Shown piece by piece: positions 1 to 6,110 of a stretch of 22,655 nucleotides of DNA. Numbering within the stretch: position 1 is the first letter of the stretch; each line of letters opens with the position of its first letter. This DNA comes from an uncultured Oscillospiraceae bacterium (GTDB taxonomy: Bacteria > Bacillota > Clostridia > Oscillospirales > Acutalibacteraceae), in the NCBI GenBank assembly GCA_900543305.1, contig UQQZ01000042.1:1-22655 (forward strand), given 5' to 3'. A program made the position numbers and the translations under genes. The notes beneath the pieces were generated by a model that was given only the letters and a program-made list of their open reading frames with translations, did no database searches and was not told where the DNA came from.

Positions 1-876
1 GGCCAGCAAGCTGACAAATTCATACTGGGCATGGTTGGTGTCCTGGTATTCGTCCACCATCAGGTACCGGAACCGGTTCTGGTAATACTCCAGCACGTCG
101 GGACACTGACGGAACAGCCGCACTGCGTTGACCAACAGATCGTCGAAATCCATGGCGTCGGAGTCTTCCAGCCGCCGCTGATACAGCCGGTACGCCCGGG
201 CCACCTGCTTCAGGCGAAAATCGTCCCCAGCCCCTGTGGCGTATTCTTCAGGAGTGGTCAGCTGATCCTTGGCTCGGGAGATCTCCGAAAGCACCGCCCG
301 GGGAGAAAGGGTCCGCTCGGAGATATCCAGTTCTTTCAGGATTCCCTTCATCAGCCGCCGGCTGTCATCGGTATCGTAAATGGTAAAGTGAGAGGTGTAC
401 CCCAGCCGATCTCCGTCCCGGCGGAGAATTCTGGCACAGCTGGAGTGAAAGGTGGAGGCCCAAACCTCTTCCCCGCCTTCTCCCAGCATCCGGCAAAGCC
501 GTTCTTTCAGTTCTCCAGCTGCCTTATTGGTGAAGGTGATAGCCATCACCCGCCAGGGTGGACAGGGACTTACCGCCAGGCGGGAACGGACAATGTCGGA
601 AAGCTCTCCCCCTTGGAGATAGGCCCGGCAAGCCGCCACATCCTCTTGGGAAAGCGCCTCGCTGACCAGGTCACTATGGTAGGCCTGACCATAGCGCACC
701 AGGTTGGCAATCCGGTTGACCAACACGGTAGTCTTGCCGCTGCCTGCCCCGGCCAACACCAGAACAGCACCCTCGGTGGAGAACACCGCCTGGCGCTGCC
801 GTTCATTCATCCGGGAAAAATCCCGTTCCATCACTTGCTGTCTCAGTTTTACAATCTCTTCTCTGGAAGTACCCAT
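1..876 (-). CDS. pcrA: PcrA/UvrD-type superfamily 1A DNA helicase, N-terminal part (cut by window edge)
   Basis: ATP-dependent 3'-5' DNA helicase used in repair, replication restart and removal of protein from DNA. The visible 292 residues carry Walker A GAGSGKTT at about 43-50, motif Ia (AITFTNKAAGEL) at about 115, and the Walker B/motif II VDEYQDTN at about 274-281. The 2B and C-terminal domains lie outside the window. The ATG at 876 follows an AAGGTG that is very close to it; a GGAAGG lies further upstream. About 35-40 extra residues separate motif I from motif Ia compared with the classical PcrA spacing, which I remember as common in clostridial homologues. A good sigma-A promoter lies at 927-955. 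The gene could be called uvrD, pcrA or a generic UvrD-helicase; the family is certain, the paralogue is not. Confidence 0.93.
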   Translation of the reverse strand, partial: MGTSREEIVKLRQQVMERDFSRMNERQRQAVFSTEGAVLVLAGAGSGKTTVLVNRIANLVRYGQAYHSDLVSEALSQEDVAACRAYLQGGELSDIVRSRLAVSPCPPWRVMAITFTNKAAGELKERLCRMLGEGGEEVWASTFHSSCARILRRDGDRLGYTSHFTIYDTDDSRRLMKGILKELDISERTLSPRAVLSEISRAKDQLTTPEEYATGAGDDFRLKQVARAYRLYQRRLEDSDAMDFDDLLVNAVRLFRQCPDVLEYYQNRFRYLMVDEYQDTNHAQYEFVSLLA

Positions 877-926
877 ATTGCACCTTATGCCTTCCGGCTT
901 ATTCCTTTCCTGTTTCGCTGCCATTT

Positions 927-955
927 ATTGTACTCCATCCAGGGTGGGAAAGCAA
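927..955 (-). promoter_or_regulatory. Sigma-A promoter for the helicase gene
   Basis: On the minus strand a TTGCTT -35 box (plus 950-955) is followed by exactly 17 bases and a TACAAT -10 box (plus 927-932). This places the transcript start about 45 bases upstream of the ATG at 876. Confidence 0.72.
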
Positions 956-965
956 TGGCAGGGAT

Positions 966-994
966 TTGACAACCGGGAAAAATCCGGGTACACT
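966..994 (+). promoter_or_regulatory. Sigma-A promoter for the DUF1836 operon
   Basis: A perfect TTGACA -35 box (966-971), a 17-base spacer and TACACT (989-994). The expected start near 1001 leaves a leader of about 20 bases before the GTG at 1022. The spacer contains two CCGG copies flanking an A-rich stretch, a possible small operator. The -35 box lies only 10 bases from that of the divergent helicase promoter. Confidence 0.75.
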
Positions 995-1021
995 TGATCT
1001 CAAAGAAAGGAAGGATGCCTT

Positions 1022-1573
1022 GTGGATACGGAACGCGCCCGGGAAGCCATTTCCCGTTGGGCCCAGGAGGGCGGGGAATTTTCTCCTCCTTCCTGGCAAG
1101 ACTTGCCCTCCATTCCCCTGTATATGGACCAGGTGATTCTCTACCTGGGGGAAAGCCTTCAGCTGTTTCAACGGGAGAAAGACACCAGCCTTTTGACCAG
1201 CTCCATGATCAACAACTACGTCAAACACGGCTTGCTGCCCCATCCGGAAAAGAAAAAGTACAGCAAGGAACATCTGGGTGCCCTGATGGCCATCTGTGCC
1301 CTGAAACAGGTACTCTCCATCCAGGACGTGAAAACCCTTTTCTCCCCGGAGAACATGGAGGAGGAAACCTACCAGTTCTTTCAGGAGGCCCATCAGGCCT
1401 CGGTCCGGGCCACCTGTCAGGCCTTGGAAGAGGTGTGCCAGGGGGGAGAAGACCTGAAACGGGCAGCACTGCTTTTGGCAGTGGAGGCCAACGCCCGCCG
1501 GGCTGCCGCGGAGCGGATCCTGGTAGAACTGGCCAAGGAAGAAGGAACCGATAAAAAAGGAAAAGGGGATTGA
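1022..1573 (+). CDS. DUF1836 domain protein, probable MerR-like DNA-binding protein
   Basis: 183-residue protein of the DUF1836 family, which is common in Clostridia and Bacilli and has no settled function. The recognisable core is at about residues 30-110: an IPLYMDQV segment, then LLTSSMINNYVKHGLLPHP and KKKYSKEHL, then a helix (LMAICALKQVLSIQDVKTLF). The pattern 'NNY.K.GLLP...KKKYS..H' resembles the winged helix of MerR-type regulators, so DNA binding is likely (inference). The C-terminal half is helical and alanine-rich. The GTG start at 1022 is chosen because GGAAGGA sits about 8 bases upstream; the nearby ATG at 1015 is out of frame. It is the first gene of a tight operon, 22 bases before the DUF6506 gene. 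It could regulate its own operon or the divergent helicase promoter. Confidence 0.82.
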   Translation: MDTERAREAISRWAQEGGEFSPPSWQDLPSIPLYMDQVILYLGESLQLFQREKDTSLLTSSMINNYVKHGLLPHPEKKKYSKEHLGALMAICALKQVLSIQDVKTLFSPENMEEETYQFFQEAHQASVRATCQALEEVCQGGEDLKRAALLLAVEANARRAAAERILVELAKEEGTDKKGKGD

Positions 1574-1595
1574 CCCTTTAAGGAGGAATACATCC

Positions 1596-1877
1596 ATGCG
1601 CTTTGCATTTCTCATTTGGGGAGACTTTTCGTCCCAGCGGGACAGAGTGTCTTTCCCAGACGGCCAGACGGAAATGATTGGGGTTTCCAGTTTGGAGGAA
1701 GCCTGCACCGTGGCCCGTTCCCTGCAGGAGCAAGGGGTGGACTGCATCGAGCTGTGCGGCGCTTTTGAGGAAGCCGGAGCCCGTCAGGTCATCCAGGCCA
1801 CAGGGGGAAAGCTCCCCGTAGGCTTTGTTACCCATCTGGCAGAACAGGACGGTCTTTTCACCGCCCTGTTCGGATAA
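1596..1877 (+). CDS. DUF6506 family protein
   Basis: Small 93-residue soluble protein that I recognise as the DUF6506 family from the pattern MRFAFLIWG ... GVSSLEEACTVARSL..QGVDCIELCGAF.EAGARQVI.AT..KLPVGFVTHLAEQD.LF..LFG. It has no known function. The alternation of a beta strand (FAFLIWG), a helix (EEACTVARSLQEQG), a strand (CIELCGAF), a helix and a strand (VGFVTH) suggests a small alpha/beta fold with conserved Glu, Cys and His residues that could form a site. The ATG at 1596 has a full AAGGAGG at 1579-1585. The stop is followed 16 bases later by the TTG start of the TIM-barrel gene, so the two are almost certainly co-translated or co-transcribed. Identification rests on memory of family conservation. 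Confidence 0.78.
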   Translation: MRFAFLIWGDFSSQRDRVSFPDGQTEMIGVSSLEEACTVARSLQEQGVDCIELCGAFEEAGARQVIQATGGKLPVGFVTHLAEQDGLFTALFG

Positions 1878-1884
1878 GGGGAGG
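1878..1884 (+). promoter_or_regulatory. Ribosome binding site that fixes a TTG start
   Basis: GGGGAGG begins directly after the DUF6506 stop codon and lies 9 bases before TTG 1894-1896. The nearest upstream in-frame ATG (1825) lies inside the DUF6506 gene and has no such site. The nearest downstream ATG (1930) would remove the first beta strand of the barrel. Confidence 0.7.
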
Positions 1885-1893
1885 CGTTATTTT

Positions 1894-2685
1894 TTGGAAA
1901 CGGGAATCAGCACAGCCTGTCTCTATCCCATGGAAACAGAGACGGCTTTGGAACATCTTTTGGAGTTGGGCTTTCGCCGGTTTGAAGTGTTCTTAAACTG
2001 TATGGAGGAGCTGGAGATGCCCTTCCTCCGGGAGCTCAAACGCCGGGCGGATGCCTATGGGGCAACCTTTGTCTCCATCCATCCCTTCACCTCTGCCATC
2101 GAGTCCACTCTGCTCGGGAACTACCCCCGCCGCACCCGGGAGGGCCGGGACTTTTACCGGCGCTATCTGGCTGCCGCCGCCTATTTGGGTGGAAAGTATG
2201 TGGTGATTCACGGTCAGCCCGCTGGCCACGGAAGCCTGTCTGATCAGGGATACTGGCAGCGGTTCGGGGAGCTGTACCGTTTAGGGCAAGAAGAGGGGGC
2301 ATGGCCCGCCCAGGAAAACGTCCGGCGGCACAGGGCGGCAGACCCGGCTTTTCTTCGGGGAATGCGCCAATATCTGGGAGAAAACTGCGCCTTTGTCTTG
2401 GATGTAAAACAATGTGAGCTTTCCGGATTCCCCCTGGAAGAAACCAGGGTCGCCATGGGAGACCGGCTGGTCCACGTCCACTTAAGCGACCATACGGGAG
2501 AAGAATCCTGCCTGCTGCCGGGAAAGGGTTCCTTTGACATGGTGGATTTGCTGAAAAAGCTGCAAGCCCAGGGCTTTTCCGGGACCTTGGTCACCGAGGT
2601 ATACCGTCGAAACTTCGGAGAGGAGAAGGAACTTCAAGATTCTCTCTTTTTTACAAAAAATATTTTTAAAAAGGCATTTTCCTGA
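1894..2685 (+). CDS. Xylose isomerase-like TIM-barrel protein (sugar phosphate isomerase/epimerase family)
   Basis: 263-residue member of the AP_endonuc_2/xylose isomerase-like TIM-barrel superfamily, which includes sugar isomerases, epimerases and endonuclease IV. With the TTG start it opens with the first beta strand (GISTACLYP). Candidate metal ligands sit where the family places them: Glu141 (AQENV), Asp170 (VLDVKQ), His196 (HVHLSD) and Glu235 (VTEVYR), with His63 (SIHPF) and His106 (VIHGQ) near the active-site mouth. A hydrolase or isomerase acting on a small sugar-like substrate is plausible, but the substrate cannot be read. The C-terminus and the following 40 bases are strikingly AT-rich (SLFFTKNIFKKAFS). 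It is the last gene of the DUF1836-DUF6506 operon. No convincing intrinsic terminator follows. Confidence 0.83.
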   Translation: METGISTACLYPMETETALEHLLELGFRRFEVFLNCMEELEMPFLRELKRRADAYGATFVSIHPFTSAIESTLLGNYPRRTREGRDFYRRYLAAAAYLGGKYVVIHGQPAGHGSLSDQGYWQRFGELYRLGQEEGAWPAQENVRRHRAADPAFLRGMRQYLGENCAFVLDVKQCELSGFPLEETRVAMGDRLVHVHLSDHTGEESCLLPGKGSFDMVDLLKKLQAQGFSGTLVTEVYRRNFGEEKELQDSLFFTKNIFKKAFS

Positions 2686-2693
2686 TAAATTTC

Positions 2694-2723
2694 TTGATTT
2701 ATGTCCAAATTTTGTAGTATAAT
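2694..2723 (+). promoter_or_regulatory. Sigma-A promoter for nrdR
   Basis: TTGATT at 2694-2699, an 18-base spacer and a perfect TATAAT at 2718-2723, in an AT-rich gap between genes. The leader would be about 40 bases and contains the strong AGGAGGTG Shine-Dalgarno at 2754-2761. Confidence 0.7.
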
Positions 2724-2768
2724 AGTCCCGTTTTAGGAAAACACAAACTGCCAGGAGGTGCCCCCACT

Positions 2769-3230
2769 GTGAAATGTCCTTTTTGCGGCTGTAGCGATAG
2801 CCGCGTAATCGATTCCCGTCCCACCGATGAGGGAGAACGCATCCGCCGCCGTCGTGAATGCACAAAATGCGGAAAACGGTTTACCACCTATGAAGTGATT
2901 GAAAATGTCCCCATCGTGGTGATTAAGAAAGATAAATCCCGGGAAACCTTCGACCGGAGCAAACTGTTAAACGGTCTGTTGCGAGCCTGTGAAAAGAGAC
3001 CTGTCTCCATGGACACTCTGGAGCGGATCGTAGATGAAATTGAGAACCTGCTGCAAAACTCCCTGGATCGGGAAGTCTCTTCCCAGCGGATCGGCACCTA
3101 TGCCATGGAAAAGCTCAAAACCGTGGACGAAGTGGCCTATGTGCGCTTTGCCTCTGTCTACCGGCAGTTTAAAGACATCAACAGCTTCATGGACGAATTG
3201 AGCAAAATTATCAACAGCAAAAAAGAGTGA
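2769..3230 (+). CDS. nrdR: Transcriptional repressor NrdR
   Basis: NrdR senses ATP/dATP through an ATP-cone domain and represses ribonucleotide reductase genes by binding NrdR boxes. The 153-residue length is typical. The N-terminal zinc ribbon uses Cys3/Cys6 (MKCPFC) and Cys31/Cys34 (CTKC), followed by the basic stretch GERIRRRRE and the KRFTTYE motif. The ATP-cone runs from about residue 49 (VVIKKDKSRETFDRSKLLNGLLRAC) to about 139 (VAYVRFASVYRQFKDI). The start is the GTG at 2769, 7 bases after AGGAGGTG; it gives exactly the conserved MKCPFC N-terminus. The gene is monocistronic here, with its own promoter and terminator. No ribonucleotide reductase gene is visible in the window. Confidence 0.98.
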   Translation: MKCPFCGCSDSRVIDSRPTDEGERIRRRRECTKCGKRFTTYEVIENVPIVVIKKDKSRETFDRSKLLNGLLRACEKRPVSMDTLERIVDEIENLLQNSLDREVSSQRIGTYAMEKLKTVDEVAYVRFASVYRQFKDINSFMDELSKIINSKKE

Positions 3231-3256
3231 GGGCCAGACCCTCACCCTTTTTGTTT
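3227..3256 (+). terminator. Intrinsic terminator of nrdR
   Basis: GTGAGGG (3227-3233) and CCCTCAC (3239-3245) form a 7-bp stem with a 5-base loop, followed by a T-rich run from 3248. The stem overlaps the nrdR stop codon. Confidence 0.85.
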
Positions 3257-3315
3257 TCTCAAGCCCACTTTGGAAATGGGCTGTGTCCCGTAATAGCCTC
3301 GCCAGAAAGAAACGC

Positions 3316-3366
3316 AAAAAACCGGTCCCCAAAGAAGCGAAATCGCTCCTCTTGAGGGCCGGTTTT
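3316..3366 (-). terminator. Intrinsic terminator of the MFS transporter gene
   Basis: Reading the minus strand, AAAACCGG (plus 3359-3366) pairs with CCGGTTTT (plus 3318-3325). An inner stem AGCGA/TCGCT (3336-3347) and six T residues (plus 3316-3321) complete a long two-level hairpin terminator. The AT pairs on both sides mean it may also stop residual nrdR transcription. Confidence 0.8.
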
Positions 3367-3402
3367 CGTTGTGGTTTCTCATTTTATTGGAAGACCGTAT
3401 CT

Positions 3403-4710
3403 TTATCGGGTTTCTTCCGTACGGAACAAGGTCTTCCTGCCGCCAAAAAGGATGGCACCTCCAATGGCAAAGAGGATTGCCAAACTGATGACACCGATGG
3501 AGTCCCGACCGGTCATTTGGGTAAAGGTGGCCACCAACAGAGGACCGATCACCGCGGCGAATTTCCCGAAAATATCAAAAAAGCCAAAGTACTCGTTGGA
3601 CCGTTCGGGCGGAATCAGCTTGCCAAAATACGACCGAGAAAGTGCCTGAATGCCCCCTTGCACGGTTCCCACCAAAAAGGCCATGCACCAGAACAGCACC
3701 ATGGAAAGAGTCAACGCACTGTCTTCACCGGGATGCTGCTCAATGTTGAAGCCCATGAAAAATCCCACGGCGCAAATGCAAAAATAGATGCACACCGCCC
3801 CGCAAAGCAGATTGATGGACCCCAGTTTCCCCGCCAGCTTCCCAAACAAAATGGAGAAAGGCACCGCCACAATCTGGGTTACCAGCAAAGCCAAAATCAT
3901 GCTGATATCGCTGAGGCCCAGTTTGGAGCCGTAGGAGGTGGAGATGGAAATGATGGTGTTCACCCCGTCGATGTAGAAGAAGTATGCCACAATAAAGAAA
4001 AAGACGCGCTTCTGGGTGAAGATGTCCTTCAAGGTGGTCCACAGGTTCTGGAAGGTGGAACGGATCAAATTCTTCCGAGGAGGCAGAGAGTGGATCTGAT
4101 GGACATTCTTTAAGAAGGGAATGCTGAACACCGCCCACCAGGCTGTGGTCAGGAGAATAATCAACTTAAAAGCCAGGGGATTGTCCATCCCCATGGCCAC
4201 CAGAATTACAATGGACAACACGAAGGGAATGGTGCTTCCGCCGATATATCCCATGGCATATCCCCAGGAGGAAACCCGGTCCATCCGCTGGGAAGTGGTC
4301 ACATCGGTGAGGAAGGAATCGTAAAACAGGCAAGAACCGGAAAAGCCTATGTGGGAAACAACATACCCTACCAACAGCATCTGATAACTGTCCACTAGGG
4401 CGCTAAACAAGGTGAACACCAGTCCAATGGCCAAAAAACCGATAAAAAGCCGTTTTTTGTGGCCCTTGTGGTCCGCCAGGGAACCCAGAATCGGTGCGAG
4501 AATGGCCGAAATAAAGGTGGCTACGGACGTCCCGTAAGACCAGAGCACCAGGTTATCCGCTCCATTTTGGGCACACACGTTTCCAAAATAGATGGGGAAA
4601 ATCACCGCCATAATGTTGGTGGCGTACACCGAGTTGGCCCAGTCGTACAGGATCCAGCTTTTTTCCGTCTTAGTAAATTTCTTGGACAATTTCTGAGCGT
4701 CCGTTGACAT
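3403..4710 (-). CDS. MFS transporter of the UMF1 (Atg22-like) type
   Basis: Polytopic membrane protein of 435 residues with about 11-12 hydrophobic segments. The N-terminal signature SWILYDWANSVYATNIMAVIFPIYF is characteristic of UMF1/Atg22-like major facilitator proteins. The loop SLADHKGHKKRL is the MFS A-type motif between helices 2 and 3. A late GGIQALSRSYFGKLIPPERSNEYFGFFDIFGK stretch is also typical of the family. Bacterial members are assumed to be exporters of amino acids or small metabolites; no substrate can be inferred. The start at 4710 is preferred over the in-frame ATG at 4749 because GGAAGGAAGGGA lies just upstream and because the putative -10 box covers the upstream ATG. It follows mtaB by 107 bases and may be transcribed separately. 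Confidence 0.92.
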   Translation of the reverse strand: MSTDAQKLSKKFTKTEKSWILYDWANSVYATNIMAVIFPIYFGNVCAQNGADNLVLWSYGTSVATFISAILAPILGSLADHKGHKKRLFIGFLAIGLVFTLFSALVDSYQMLLVGYVVSHIGFSGSCLFYDSFLTDVTTSQRMDRVSSWGYAMGYIGGSTIPFVLSIVILVAMGMDNPLAFKLIILLTTAWWAVFSIPFLKNVHQIHSLPPRKNLIRSTFQNLWTTLKDIFTQKRVFFFIVAYFFYIDGVNTIISISTSYGSKLGLSDISMILALLVTQIVAVPFSILFGKLAGKLGSINLLCGAVCIYFCICAVGFFMGFNIEQHPGEDSALTLSMVLFWCMAFLVGTVQGGIQALSRSYFGKLIPPERSNEYFGFFDIFGKFAAVIGPLLVATFTQMTGRDSIGVISLAILFAIGGAILFGGRKTLFRTEETR

Positions 4711-4744
4711 GGGAGTCCCTTCCTTCCACAATGGATTCCCTTTA

Positions 4745-4773
4745 ATCATCCCATGTTTTTGTTAAATTTGCAA
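4745..4773 (-). promoter_or_regulatory. Possible promoter for the MFS gene
   Basis: Minus-strand TTGCAA (plus 4768-4773), 17 bases, then GATGAT (plus 4745-4750). The -10 match is only 4 of 6, but the surrounding DNA is AT-rich and no terminator separates the gene from mtaB, so readthrough is also possible. Confidence 0.42.
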
Positions 4774-4817
4774 GAGATATTTGTAAAGTTCTCCCATTCT
4801 TTTGCAAAAATAAGGTC

Positions 4818-6110
4818 TCATTCCACCAAGCGGCCCACACAGCTTTCTCCCTGGACCGACTCCAGCTGCACCGGCAGAATCTGACCGGACAAAGATCTTC
4901 CGGAAGCAACCAGCACATGGGTGTAGTTGGGGGTATACCCTTCCCAGACTCCTTGTTCCTTGGCCTGCTCAAACAGCACTTCTTCCACCTTCCCCACTTG
5001 GGACTTGAGAAACTCCTGCTGGGTTTGCCGGGTGACTTCTATCATTTTCCGGCTGCGCTCTTCCTTGATCTTGTTGGGCACCTGGTGGGGCATCTCATAG
5101 GCCCGGGTTCCCGGCCGCCGGGAGTAGGCAAACACATGAACCTTGGCAAAGGCAATCTCCTGGGCAAATTCCAGGGATTCCTGAAACTCCTCGTCCGTCT
5201 CCCCGGCAAATCCCACCATGATATCCGTGGTGATGGCGCAGTTGGGAAAAGCCTCTCGGAGATTGTGGACGATCTGCCGATACTCCTCCGGCGTGTAATG
5301 ACGGTTCATCCGGCGCAGGGTGGCGCCGCAGCCGCTTTGGAGGGACAGGTGAAACTGAGGACACAGCTTCTCCTCCTTGGCCATCCGGGCGATCACCTCC
5401 GGAGTGAGCTGTTCCGGCTCCAGAGAACCCAACCGCACCCGACGAATTCCAGGGGCCTGACAGGCCGCCTCCACCGCATCGCACAGGTGCAGACCCAACT
5501 CTTTCCCGTAAGCGGGCAGGTTGATCCCCGTGAGCACTGCCTCCCGATAGCCGTGTTCTCCCAAAGAAGCCACTTCCCGCCGGAGATCCTCCAAAGGCTT
5601 GGAACGCACTCTCCCCCGGGCGTAGGGAATGATACAGTAGGCACAGAACCGGTCGCAGCCATCCTGGATTTTTAAAAACGCCCTGGTGCGTCCGTGAAAA
5701 GCGGTCACTTCCATGGGCTCAAAGGGTTCCCCTGTCTCGTGAGGGGCGATGTCCACAATCCGCTGCTTGGAGGACATGTATTCCAGCACCCGAGGCAGCA
5801 GATCCTTCCGGCGGGCATTTCCCAGAACAATGTCGGCCTCCAGAAGAGACGCCGCTTTCTCAGGGAAAGCCTGGGGCATACAGCCTGTGAGAACTGTCAC
5901 CGCATTGGGATTTTCCTTTCTGGCCCGGCGCAGCATCTGCCGCACCTTCTGATCGCTGGTGGCAGTTACCGTGCAGGAGTTGACCACCACCAGGTCAGCC
6001 TCCTCCCCGGCTCCCGCCTCCTGAAAGCCTCCTTGCAGGAGGGACTCCAACATGGCTTCCGACTCGTATTGATTCACTTTGCATCCCAACGTGAGAATTT
6101 TCGCTTTCAT
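4818..6110 (-). CDS. mtaB: tRNA (t6A37) methylthiotransferase MtaB
   Basis: Radical SAM enzyme that converts t6A to ms2t6A at position 37 of ANN-decoding tRNAs, stabilising codon-anticodon pairing (homologue of Bacillus YqeV). The 430 residues show the UPF0004 domain with cluster ligands Cys10 (LGCKVNQ), Cys46 (NSCTVT) and Cys77 (TGCMPQ), then the radical SAM CxxxCxxC at Cys152, Cys156 and Cys159 (GCDRFCAYC). IMVGFAGETDEEF and HVFAYSRRPGTRA follow, and a C-terminal TRAM-like domain lies at about 370-430. The LGCKVNQYES N-terminus separates MtaB from MiaB. The ATG overlaps the stop of the MutS-like gene by four bases (ATGA), implying translational coupling. Confidence 0.96.
   Translation of the reverse strand: MKAKILTLGCKVNQYESEAMLESLLQGGFQEAGAGEEADLVVVNSCTVTATSDQKVRQMLRRARKENPNAVTVLTGCMPQAFPEKAASLLEADIVLGNARRKDLLPRVLEYMSSKQRIVDIAPHETGEPFEPMEVTAFHGRTRAFLKIQDGCDRFCAYCIIPYARGRVRSKPLEDLRREVASLGEHGYREAVLTGINLPAYGKELGLHLCDAVEAACQAPGIRRVRLGSLEPEQLTPEVIARMAKEEKLCPQFHLSLQSGCGATLRRMNRHYTPEEYRQIVHNLREAFPNCAITTDIMVGFAGETDEEFQESLEFAQEIAFAKVHVFAYSRRPGTRAYEMPHQVPNKIKEERSRKMIEVTRQTQQEFLKSQVGKVEEVLFEQAKEQGVWEGYTPNYTHVLVASGRSLSGQILPVQLESVQGESCVGRLVE

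Noticed and set aside
31..969. Long plus-strand open frame opposite the helicase gene
   Set aside because: It is antisense to clear helicase motifs (GAGSGKTT, VDEYQDTN) and its product resembles no family; it has no ribosome binding site.
1825..1893. ATG start inside DUF6506 for the TIM-barrel gene, or a frameshift joining the two
   Set aside because: DUF6506 ends at its family-typical C-terminus and the barrel begins at its first strand after a strong ribosome binding site; there is no sign of one broken gene.
3283..4113. 276-codon plus-strand frame opposite the MFS gene
   Set aside because: It starts inside the intergenic terminators and has a composition typical of an antisense frame (rich in Gln, His and Gly).
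4711..4749. Upstream ATG of the MFS gene
   Set aside because: No Shine-Dalgarno precedes it and it overlaps the putative -10 box; the ATG at 4710 has a strong site.
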